From contig VGAF01000083.1 in the NCBI GenBank assembly GCA_016870855.1, positions 1 to 5,068 of the forward strand: 5,068 nucleotides of DNA, written 5' to 3'. The DNA is from Actinomycetota bacterium. Lineage in GTDB: Bacteria; Actinomycetota; Actinomycetes; Nanopelagicales; Nanopelagicaceae. The notes below the pieces were generated by a model. It searched no databases. It was not told the origin of the DNA and worked only from the letters and a program-made list of their open reading frames with translations. Made by a program: the position numbers and the translations under genes. This document shows, piece by piece, positions 1-4,866 of the stretch (positions are counted from its first letter, which is position 1; each line of letters begins with the position of its first letter).

Positions 1-169
1 TCTAGTTGAAGATAGCGAGACTGGGGAAGGTCGAGCCGAACACCAAGGCCCGGAGGTGGATTCGACGACATTCTTAGATTCTCCGCGCACTAAGTTCCGA
101 GTAGGCGAATATGTAGATGCCATAGTTAGCGATGTGGCTGGAGCGGATTTGGTAGCGCAACCGCTATGA
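1..169 (+). CDS. rimO: Ribosomal protein S12 methylthiotransferase RimO, C-terminal end (partial)
   Basis: Reading from base 2, an open frame of 55 codons ends at TGA 167–169; the 5' part lies outside the window. The peptide contains EGRAEHQGPEVDSTTFL followed by VGEYVDAIVSDVAGADLVAQ. This matches the C-terminal TRAM domain of RimO, where a G-R-x-x-x-Q-x-PEVD segment is typical. RimO is a radical-SAM iron-sulphur enzyme that adds a methylthio group to an aspartate of ribosomal protein S12; its catalytic and cluster-binding parts are not in view. The TRAM domain, an OB-like fold, helps bind the substrate protein. The stop overlaps the pgsA start by four bases (ATGA), which suggests translational coupling, and rimO next to pgsA is a familiar actinobacterial order. 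MiaB is a related methylthiotransferase, but the GRAxxQxPEVD signature favours RimO. Confidence 0.85.
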   Translation, partial: LVEDSETGEGRAEHQGPEVDSTTFLDSPRTKFRVGEYVDAIVSDVAGADLVAQPL

Positions 170-693
170 ACCTACCTAACGCGCTCACCGTTTTTAGAAT
201 CCTAGCTCTGCCACTTTGTGCTTGGGCGTTGTTTCAAGAAGATGGAAAAGATCCAACCTGGCAGGTCATAGCTTGGACGATGTTCTTCATTGTGGGAATG
301 ACTGATGTATTTGATGGTCGGATAGCCCGGAAGCGAAATCAGATCTCTAACTTTGGAATCATCCTTGATCCAATCGCAGATAAAGCATTTATTGCTACCG
401 CCCTAATCGGTCTTTCGATACTAGGGAAGATGCCTTGGTGGATCACAGCGCTAGTTCTCATTCGCGAGATTGGAGTGACGGTTCTGCGATTCGCGGTGAT
501 TAGGCGAGAGGTAATCTCAGCTAATCGAGGTGGAAAGATTAAATCGCTACTACAGAATTTCTCGGTAGGTTTTTATATCCTGCCACTTCCGGAATATCTG
601 TATCTTCCCCGCGATATCTTGTTGGGGATTGCAATAGTTCTTACCCTATGGACTGGTTACGAGTATTTCCGAAGCGCGCTAAAGAGAACTTGA
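166..693 (+). CDS. pgsA: CDP-diacylglycerol–glycerol-3-phosphate 3-phosphatidyltransferase (PGP synthase)
   Basis: A 175-residue integral membrane enzyme of the CDP-alcohol phosphatidyltransferase family. The full signature is visible: D47-x2-D50-G51-x2-A54-R55-x8-G64-x3-D68-x3-D72, whose four aspartates bind the metal ions and the CDP-alcohol. PgsA transfers the phosphatidyl group from CDP-diacylglycerol to glycerol-3-phosphate, the committed step to phosphatidylglycerol and cardiolipin. The N-terminal NxLTxxRIL motif (residues 5–13) is typical of PGP synthases, and hydrophobic segments fall near 5–23, 33–46, 62–83, 88–110, 132–145 and 148–165. The length is close to the family norm of about 180–200. 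The ATG overlaps the rimO stop (ATGA) and has no well-spaced Shine-Dalgarno, so coupled translation is likely. Phosphatidylinositol-phosphate or cardiolipin synthase paralogues share the catalytic motif, but the rimO/cinA context and N-terminus favour PGP synthase. Confidence 0.9.
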   Translation: MNLPNALTVFRILALPLCAWALFQEDGKDPTWQVIAWTMFFIVGMTDVFDGRIARKRNQISNFGIILDPIADKAFIATALIGLSILGKMPWWITALVLIREIGVTVLRFAVIRREVISANRGGKIKSLLQNFSVGFYILPLPEYLYLPRDILLGIAIVLTLWTGYEYFRSALKRT

Positions 694-698
694 GGGAG
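692..698 (+). promoter_or_regulatory. Ribosome binding site of cinA
   Basis: The purine-rich GAGGGAG overlaps the pgsA stop codon and lies 9 bases before the cinA ATG at 708. It is one of the better Shine-Dalgarno matches in the left block and supports that start. Confidence 0.6.
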
Positions 699-707
699 CG
701 TTAGAAA

Positions 708-1172
708 ATGAGCTTAGGTGAAGAAGTAGTTTCCCTGCTCAAGCAGCGCGGTGAAACACTCTCAATCGCAGAATCGCTAACCGGCGGCTCGCTCTCAAAA
801 GCACTTACTGACGTTGAAGGCGCCTCACATGTATTCCTTGGGGGAGTGATTGCATATTCGGTAGCGAGCAAACTTCATGATTTAGATGTACCGAAAGAGA
901 TGATTGATAGCGTGGGCGTCTATTCCAAAGAGACCGCACTAGCGATGGCAGATGGTGCGAAACGAAGATTTGGAAGCGATTGGGCGATTGCTACCACCGG
1001 CGTTGCCGGCCCAGGTGAATCTCACGGGGTAGCCGCCGGCAACCTTTGGATCGCAATCGTTGGCGCAGAGGTGCGGAAAGTAGAGCATCTTGCCCTTTTG
1101 GGAGGTCGAAGTGAGGTCCGTTCCGGCGCGGTAGCGAGCGCACTTTCAGCCTTCGCGCGTATCCTTACCTGA
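708..1172 (+). CDS. cinA: CinA C-terminal domain protein, nicotinamide-nucleotide amidase (PncC type)
   Basis: The 154 residues cover only the CinA/PncC C-terminal domain. The N-terminal molybdopterin-binding-like (COG1058) half of full CinA is absent, which is common in actinobacteria and not a truncation here. Diagnostic motifs are AESLTGG (21–27) with the putative catalytic Ser23, GGVIAYS (45–51) followed by Lys55, and TTGVAGPGES (96–105) near the substrate pocket. Enzymes of this family hydrolyse nicotinamide mononucleotide to nicotinic acid mononucleotide and ammonia, returning NMN to NAD synthesis in the cytoplasm. A GAGGGAG ribosome binding site precedes the ATG at good spacing. The gene follows pgsA by 14 bp, and its TGA stop overlaps the next ATG (TGATG). 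The historical name 'competence/damage-inducible' refers to co-transcription with recA in some bacteria; here recA is about 2.6 kb downstream with its own promoter region. Confidence 0.9.
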   Translation: MSLGEEVVSLLKQRGETLSIAESLTGGSLSKALTDVEGASHVFLGGVIAYSVASKLHDLDVPKEMIDSVGVYSKETALAMADGAKRRFGSDWAIATTGVAGPGESHGVAAGNLWIAIVGAEVRKVEHLALLGGRSEVRSGAVASALSAFARILT

Positions 1173-1444
1173 TGGAATTGATGCGTTCTCATATCGGTAG
1201 CGCGCTCCGCTCTGCCCGAACCTCTCAAGGTCGAACCCTTAGAGATGTTGCCCATGAAGCGCGCGTCTCACTTGGCTACCTCTCCGAAGTTGAGCGAGGC
1301 CAAAAAGAAGCATCATCTGAGTTATTGAATTCAATCTGTTTAGCTTTAAATCTGACCCTTTCATCAGTACTCGTTGAAGTAGCGACTCAAATAAAGCTTC
1401 ACGAAACCCCGGTACTTACGGTCGTCGACACGAACGCCGCGTAA
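1172..1444 (+). CDS. clgR: XRE-family transcriptional regulator ClgR
   Basis: A 90-residue DNA-binding protein. The helix-turn-helix spans about residues 8–63, with the recognition region SQGRTLRDVAHEARVSLGYL (18–37) followed by SEVERGQKEASSELL (38–52). The R-T-L-R-[DE]-V and S-L-G-Y-L-S-E-[VI]-E-R-G-x-K-E segments are characteristic of actinobacterial ClgR. In Streptomyces, Corynebacterium and Mycobacterium, ClgR activates clp protease and chaperone genes under envelope or protein stress. The position after pgsA and cinA is conserved in the phylum. The ATG overlaps the cinA stop by one base (TGATG), implying re-initiation; a second in-frame ATG at 1181 (Met4) cannot be excluded. The C-terminus ends in Asn-Ala-Ala. 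In Streptomyces, terminal alanines of ClgR are reported to be needed for Clp degradation, so the protein may be controlled by turnover. Confidence 0.88.
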   Translation: MELMRSHIGSALRSARTSQGRTLRDVAHEARVSLGYLSEVERGQKEASSELLNSICLALNLTLSSVLVEVATQIKLHETPVLTVVDTNAA

Positions 1445-1453
1445 GGTTCCGCT

Positions 1454-1987
1454 GTGGTCGAGTCCAGCGCGCGTTCTAGTTACCAGCACCAATCCACAGT
1501 TCATCGCCGCACTCGCGGCGCAATTATGGGCGCTGCGAAAGCACTTCTTGGCGAGAGTGGAATCAGCGCCACAAACATGATCGATATTGCCGATCGCGCC
1601 CAAGTCTCGCGCGCCTCTTTGTATAACCATTTCCGCGATAAGCATGAAGTATTTGTTGCGCTTGTAGAAAAAGAGATTGAACGAGTCGCAACTCTTGCTC
1701 TTGTTGCCCAATCTCGTTCTGAAGCGCTCTACACAATCTCTCGTGAGATCTCTGAACATGATGGACTAAGAAAAGCGATTGAGCGCGACGGTGATTTGAT
1801 TGCTGCGGCGCTAACCGCTCGTGATCACAAAGTCTGGGTTGAGGTTTATGCACAACTTGCAAAGATATTCGCAACGGATGTAGTTGGAGTTGGCTTAGTT
1901 CTTCGCTGGTTGATGGGACAAGCCACCGCACCACTTTCGGATGAACATTCTCGCGAACAAGCAAATCGCATCTCCTCAATTCTCTAA
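1454..1987 (+). CDS. TetR-family transcriptional regulator
   Basis: A 177-residue protein with a clear TetR N-terminal DNA-binding domain at about 18–68: RTRGAIMGAAKALLGESG (helix 1), then MIDIADRAQVSRASLYNHF (42–60, helix-turn-helix) and RDKHEVFVALVEKEI, where the family usually has K-x-[ED]-L-[LF]. The remainder (about 75–177) is helical and lacks motifs that would name a ligand. The start is taken as GTG 1454, 9 bp after the clgR stop, with AAGG (1443–1446) as a weak ribosome binding site. The only downstream ATG in this part (1526, Met25) would cut helix 1. The first 16 residues are polar, Ser/Gln-rich and probably disordered. It lies between clgR and the DUF3046 gene in one transcription unit. 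Its target is unknown; the nearby P450 and the operon itself are candidates by proximity only. Confidence 0.85.
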   Translation: MVESSARSSYQHQSTVHRRTRGAIMGAAKALLGESGISATNMIDIADRAQVSRASLYNHFRDKHEVFVALVEKEIERVATLALVAQSRSEALYTISREISEHDGLRKAIERDGDLIAAALTARDHKVWVEVYAQLAKIFATDVVGVGLVLRWLMGQATAPLSDEHSREQANRISSIL

Positions 1988-1998
1988 TGTAGTTTTCA

Positions 1999-2196
1999 AT
2001 GCGGATTACTGAACTGCGCCGCCGCCTCAACGAACACTTTGGAGGTGACTGGGCTCCCTCGTATTCGAAGGATATCGTCCTTGCTGAATTAGGCGGCCAG
2101 ACAATTGATCAGGCTTTAGCGATGGGGATGGAACCCTCTGAGATTTGGCGCGCTGTGCTCCGCCACAATCCTGAAATTAAGAGCGAGCTGCGCTGA
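1999..2196 (+). CDS. DUF3046 family protein
   Basis: A 65-residue protein of unknown function matching DUF3046, a small actinobacterial family usually encoded just upstream of recA (Rv2738c in M. tuberculosis is the best-known member). Visible hallmarks are the N-terminal MRITELRRRLNEHFG, the central D-I-V-L-A-E-L-G-G-Q-T-x-x-Q-A-L (25–40), and the tail G-x-x-P-x-x-[IV]-W-R-A-[VL] (43–54). It has no signal peptide or membrane segment, so it is presumably cytoplasmic. The start lies 11 bp after the TetR stop without a Shine-Dalgarno. TAATGT at 1985–1990 could serve as a -10 for a nearly leaderless message, but no -35 is apparent, so read-through from upstream is equally possible. Its 3' end overlaps the convergent P450 gene by 20 bp. 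Unusually, the P450 separates it from recA. Confidence 0.88.
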   Translation: MRITELRRRLNEHFGGDWAPSYSKDIVLAELGGQTIDQALAMGMEPSEIWRAVLRHNPEIKSELR

Positions 2197-3583
2197 CCTT
2201 CATTGGAACGGCGCCCTTAGGTCGATAGGTTGCTCGAGGTTGCGCTTTAGGAAAGCCTGATTTGAGTTCTAGGCGGAAGCGGCGCGCGATTTCCAAGATG
2301 ATTACTCGGCCTTCAAGAATTGCGAATTGATCCCCAAGGCACTTTCTGGTTCCAGCCCCGAATGGGAAATAAGCCCCTTTAGGAAGGCTCTTTTCAAAGT
2401 CATTGCTCCATCGCTCCGGTCTAAACGAATCAGGATTTGGGAAGTATCGGGGATCGCGATGAGTTACAAATTGGCTAACCAGAACATGAGCGCCCTTAGG
2501 TACAAACCTTCCACCTAACTCAACATCTTCAAGCGCTCTTCGGGGCGCCACCCAGACCGGTGGGCATAACCGCAATACCTCATTGAAAATCGCTGAACTT
2601 ATCGGTGCTGAGAAAAGCTTCAGCGCGAAATCTTCTTCGCCTCTATGGGAGAGCACTTGATCGGCTTCAGCAATTAACCCTTCCCAATATTGGGGGCTCT
2701 CACTTAAGTAAGAGAAGACCCAAGTAAGAACATTTGCTGTGGTTTCATGGCCACTTAAAATTAGAGTCAAAGTTTCATCGGAGATTTCTTCAGCGCTGAG
2801 CCGTTCTCCATCTGGAGTCTGCGCTTCGAGCAGGATGCCTAATAAGTCATCTCGTTTGATTCCTTGCTCAATCCGATTGCGAATAATCTTCGTGGCCACT
2901 TCGTTTAGATCATCGGCTGCGGAGTGGAATTTTCGGAAATAGGGGATTGGCCAACTATCCATTCGATCGAGCCCAGGCAACATAGTCCGCTCAATACGAT
3001 CGATAGCAATATGCATCGAACGCTGGACTCGCTCGGTATCTTCAGAGATATCGGCCCCAAAGAGAATTTCGGCAACGATGTCGAAGGTGAGCGACATCAC
3101 TTCTGGGCCAAGGTTGATTTCGCTTCCTGCTTGCCAATTTGAAATGTGTTTCTCAGTTAAACCCAGCATCGTCTCGGCATAAGAAGAAATCTTGCTGATG
3201 TGAAATGGCGATTGCATTAACCGACGATGGCGAAGATGAATCGGCTCTTCGTTTGTAAGGAGCCCAGTTCCGAGGACTTTGCGCATCCGCTCAAAACCCA
3301 CGCCCTTAATGAAGATATGTTGCTTGCTCACCGTAACTTCATGGACCATCTCGGGAGCAAATGCTCCATAGAAGAGTTGGCCACCTAAGAAGAATGAAGT
3401 GAGGTCACCAAATTGATCACGGGCGCTCCGTAGGAATCCCGGGGTGTCCTTTTGGAATTGCAGGGTAAGAAGCGGCGAGCGCGGGCCAGCGGGGATTTCC
3501 GTTTTAACGGTCCGGCGCTTTAGCGGCTTTGGAATGGGCGCATATTCAGCCGGCCGCGGGGCGGTAAAGGGGGTAATGGCCAT
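2177..3583 (-). CDS. Cytochrome P450
   Basis: A complete P450 of 468 residues from the chosen ATG (3583). Landmarks in order are IPAGPRSPLL (30–39), HLRHR (116–120, the C-helix HxxxR), the I-helix oxygen-binding SGHETT (277–282), the K-helix ExxR at E335–R338, FRPERW (387–392), and the haem loop FGAGTRKCLG (408–417) with Cys415 as thiolate ligand. It has no N-terminal membrane anchor, so it is probably soluble and fed electrons by a ferredoxin system encoded elsewhere. It would oxidise an unknown, probably hydrophobic, substrate. The PFGAGxRxCxGxxFA style resembles bacterial terpene and fatty-acid oxidising P450s, such as the pentalenene oxygenase type, rather than the camphor type; substrate assignment would be guesswork. 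An in-frame GTG at 3649 would add 22 residues but would overrun the LexA-like site, lacks a ribosome binding site, and places the N-terminus beyond the usual length. It lies opposite to all its neighbours. Confidence 0.93.
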   Translation of the reverse strand: MAITPFTAPRPAEYAPIPKPLKRRTVKTEIPAGPRSPLLTLQFQKDTPGFLRSARDQFGDLTSFFLGGQLFYGAFAPEMVHEVTVSKQHIFIKGVGFERMRKVLGTGLLTNEEPIHLRHRRLMQSPFHISKISSYAETMLGLTEKHISNWQAGSEINLGPEVMSLTFDIVAEILFGADISEDTERVQRSMHIAIDRIERTMLPGLDRMDSWPIPYFRKFHSAADDLNEVATKIIRNRIEQGIKRDDLLGILLEAQTPDGERLSAEEISDETLTLILSGHETTANVLTWVFSYLSESPQYWEGLIAEADQVLSHRGEEDFALKLFSAPISSAIFNEVLRLCPPVWVAPRRALEDVELGGRFVPKGAHVLVSQFVTHRDPRYFPNPDSFRPERWSNDFEKSLPKGAYFPFGAGTRKCLGDQFAILEGRVIILEIARRFRLELKSGFPKAQPRATYRPKGAVPMKVSAARS

Positions 3584-3588
3584 GAGGA

Positions 3589-3618
3589 AAGGTAGGGGCG
3601 AGCGTGTCCTAAAGTCAT
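3589..3618 (-). promoter_or_regulatory. Candidate leaderless promoter of the P450 gene
   Basis: On the minus strand, TACCTT (3594–3589) fits the actinobacterial -10 TANNNT and ends 5 bases before the P450 ATG. A start of transcription at or beside the A of the ATG would give a leaderless message, which is common in actinobacteria and agrees with the pyrimidine-rich sequence (no Shine-Dalgarno) before that ATG. ATGACT (3618–3613) is a 4-of-6 match to TTGACA at an 18-base spacer. The LexA-like site lies immediately upstream of this -35. The prediction rests on short motifs only. Confidence 0.4.
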
Positions 3619-3619
3619 T

Positions 3620-3633
3620 AGAACAAATGTTCG
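3620..3633. promoter_or_regulatory. LexA-binding site (SOS box) between P450 and recA
   Basis: The sequence AGAACAAATGTTCG contains GAAC-N4-GTTC with perfect half-sites (3621–3624 and 3629–3632). The symmetry extends one base inwards, as GAACA-AA-TGTTC. It differs from the Gram-positive SOS consensus CGAAC-N4-GTTCG only at the first base. LexA bound here would cover the region just upstream of the recA -10 candidate, the usual arrangement for SOS repression of recA, and would also abut the -35 candidate of the divergent P450. The box lies 139 bp before the recA start codon and 36 bp before the P450 ATG. Confidence 0.72.
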
Positions 3634-3634
3634 G

Positions 3635-3640
3635 TAAACT
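3635..3640 (+). promoter_or_regulatory. Candidate recA promoter -10 element
   Basis: TAAACT fits TANNNT and begins one base after the LexA-like site, so LexA binding would block it. No convincing -35 hexamer is found 16–18 bases upstream, which is frequent in actinobacterial promoters. Transcription would begin near 3647 and give a leader of about 125 nt. TAGTTT is read at almost the same place on the other strand (3641–3636), so a second divergent promoter for the P450 is also possible. Confidence 0.42.
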
Positions 3641-3648
3641 ATCTGTCA

Positions 3649-3669
3649 CTAACAGCGCTGAGCTGTTAG
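3649..3669 (+). repeat. Perfect inverted repeat in recA leader (stem-loop 1)
   Basis: CTAACAGC (3649–3656) and GCTGTTAG (3662–3669) are perfect reverse complements around a five-base loop, GCTGA. In RNA this is an 8-bp hairpin lying at the very 5' end of the predicted recA transcript. There is no T-run after it on either strand, so it does not look like an intrinsic terminator. It could instead be a 5' stabilising hairpin or a protein-binding DNA operator. Confidence 0.6.
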
Positions 3670-3696
3670 GCCCAACCAGAGCGGTTCCACACTTCC

Positions 3697-3714
3697 GCCC
3701 GAGCTAGCTCGGGC
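3697..3714 (+). repeat. 18-bp perfect palindrome in recA leader (stem-loop 2)
   Basis: GCCCGAGCTAGCTCGGGC is identical to its own reverse complement over 18 bases. As RNA it would form a very stable G+C-rich stem of 7 bp with a CUAG loop, about 43 bases before the recA ribosome binding site. No U-tract follows on either strand, so a rho-independent terminator is not supported. A leader regulatory structure or a dimeric regulator's operator are the plausible readings; which one is unknown. Confidence 0.65.
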
Positions 3715-3756
3715 CGTCGGTGGTAGTCCGTACCTTCTGGACCAACTAACGATATA

Positions 3757-3764
3757 GAGAAAGG
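3757..3764 (+). promoter_or_regulatory. Ribosome binding site of recA
   Basis: GAGAAAGG lies 8 bases before the GTG at 3773. It is a well-placed Shine-Dalgarno sequence that decides the recA start, since the codon itself is GTG. It is outside both leader inverted repeats and so appears accessible. Confidence 0.65.
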
Positions 3765-3772
3765 CAAGACAA

Positions 3773-4864
3773 GTGGCTAAACCCGCTAAAGATCCAACGG
3801 AAGAAAATGAAAATAACCCAGCCCCTGAGAAGCAGAAAGCCCTAGATACCGCGCTTGCCCAGATCGAGCGTCAGTTTGGTAAGGGCTCTGTTATGAAGAT
3901 GAGCGAAAGAACCGCACAACCAATCGAAGTTATCCCAACCGGATCGATTGCCCTTGATGTCGCTCTTGGAATTGGCGGCCTTCCACGCGGAAGAATCATT
4001 GAAATCTTTGGACCTGAATCCTCAGGTAAAACAACTCTTACTCTCCACGCAATCGCAAATGCCCAACGCGCTGGCGGAATCGCGGCATTTATCGATGCAG
4101 AGCATGCCTTTGATGCTGAATATGCAAAGAAACTCGGCGTTGATATCGATGCGCTTCTTGTCTCTCAACCAGATACTGGCGAGCAAGCGCTAGAGATTGC
4201 GGACATGTTGGTTCGCTCTGGCGCACTCGATCTTATCGTCGTCGACTCAGTCGCAGCTCTTGTTCCACGCGCTGAAATCGAAGGTGAGATGGGCGATTCA
4301 CATATGGGACTTCAAGCAAGACTTATGTCCCAAGCGCTTCGAAAGATTACTGGCGCACTTAGCCAATCAAAGACCACCGCAATCTTCATCAACCAGCTCC
4401 GCGACAAGATTGGTGTTTTCTTCGGTTCTCCTGAGACAACTACTGGTGGAAAAGCCCTTAAGTTCTACGCCTCGGTCCGTATGGATATCCGCCGAATTGA
4501 GACCTTGAAGGATGGCCAAGAAGCCGTTGGAAATAGAACTCGCGTCAAAGTTGTGAAGAACAAGATGGCGCCCCCATTCAAGCAAGCAGAATTCGACATC
4601 CTCTACGGAGTCGGAATCTCACGCGAAGGCAGCCTCCTAGATCTCGGTGTTGATCTTGGAATCGTAAAGAAATCCGGCGCTTGGTTCACCTATGAAGGTG
4701 ACCAACTCGGCCAAGGAAAAGAGAACTCCCGTCAATTCCTTATCGATAACCCAGATCTCGCAAATGAGATCGAGTCTAAGATTCGCGCACATTACGCCGC
4801 TGTTGAAATCGATCCTGCGCTAGTTGCAGCAATCGATGAAGCAGCTGCTGATGTCGAGTTCTAA
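3773..4864 (+). CDS. recA: Recombinase RecA
   Basis: A full-length RecA of 363 residues, which forms ATP-dependent filaments on single-stranded DNA, drives strand exchange and triggers LexA self-cleavage. Visible motifs are the Walker A GPESSGKT (80–87), the catalytic Glu110 in FIDAEHAFD, the Walker B LIVVD (154–158), the L1 DNA-binding loop around EGEMGDSHMG (170–179), and INQLRDKIGVFFGSPETTTGG (206–226) covering the L2 loop. The C-terminus (about 335–363) is Ala/Asp/Glu-rich and ends DVEF, the usual acidic tail. The GTG start is backed by the GAGAAAGG site. The first 19 residues form a polar, acidic Lys/Glu/Asn/Pro extension somewhat longer than in M. tuberculosis RecA. There is no intein. 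The LexA-like box upstream suggests SOS control. recX follows after 2 bp, so the two are co-transcribed. Confidence 0.98.
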   Translation: MAKPAKDPTEENENNPAPEKQKALDTALAQIERQFGKGSVMKMSERTAQPIEVIPTGSIALDVALGIGGLPRGRIIEIFGPESSGKTTLTLHAIANAQRAGGIAAFIDAEHAFDAEYAKKLGVDIDALLVSQPDTGEQALEIADMLVRSGALDLIVVDSVAALVPRAEIEGEMGDSHMGLQARLMSQALRKITGALSQSKTTAIFINQLRDKIGVFFGSPETTTGGKALKFYASVRMDIRRIETLKDGQEAVGNRTRVKVVKNKMAPPFKQAEFDILYGVGISREGSLLDLGVDLGIVKKSGAWFTYEGDQLGQGKENSRQFLIDNPDLANEIESKIRAHYAAVEIDPALVAAIDEAAADVEF

Positions 4865-4866
4865 AG

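Noticed and set aside
1415..1445. Inverted repeat CTTACG–N19–CGTAAG before the TetR gene as an autoregulatory operator.
   Set aside because: Six-base arms at this spacing are expected by chance, the inner sequence is not symmetric about the same centre, and it lies within the clgR coding end.
1364..2030. Long minus-strand open frames opposite clgR, TetR and DUF3046 (1364–1759 and 1563–2030).
   Set aside because: They are mirror frames of well-supported genes, with Arg/Gln/Cys-rich composition and no recognisable domain.
2180..2230. Bidirectional terminator at the convergent DUF3046/P450 end.
   Set aside because: Only a 4-bp stem (AGCG/CGCT) is present and there is no T-run on either strand.
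3643..3670. TGTCA at 3644–3648 as the start of a LexA-independent RecA-NDp/PafBC-type recA promoter.
   Set aside because: The expected TAG-N2-T element does not occur at the required distance (around 3660–3665 reads GAGCTG), so only a short fragment of the motif is present.
2327..3707. Plus-strand open frames opposite the P450, including 3444–3707, as small genes.
   Set aside because: They lie antisense to conserved P450 sequence or across the promoter region, lack ribosome binding sites, and resemble no family.
3697..3714. The 18-bp palindrome as an intrinsic terminator.
   Set aside because: Neither strand has a T-rich tract after the stem, and on the + strand it would terminate within the recA leader.
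3948..4585. Alternative open frames inside recA on both strands.
   Set aside because: RecA is recognised along its whole length; the overlapping frames give low-complexity peptides without motifs.
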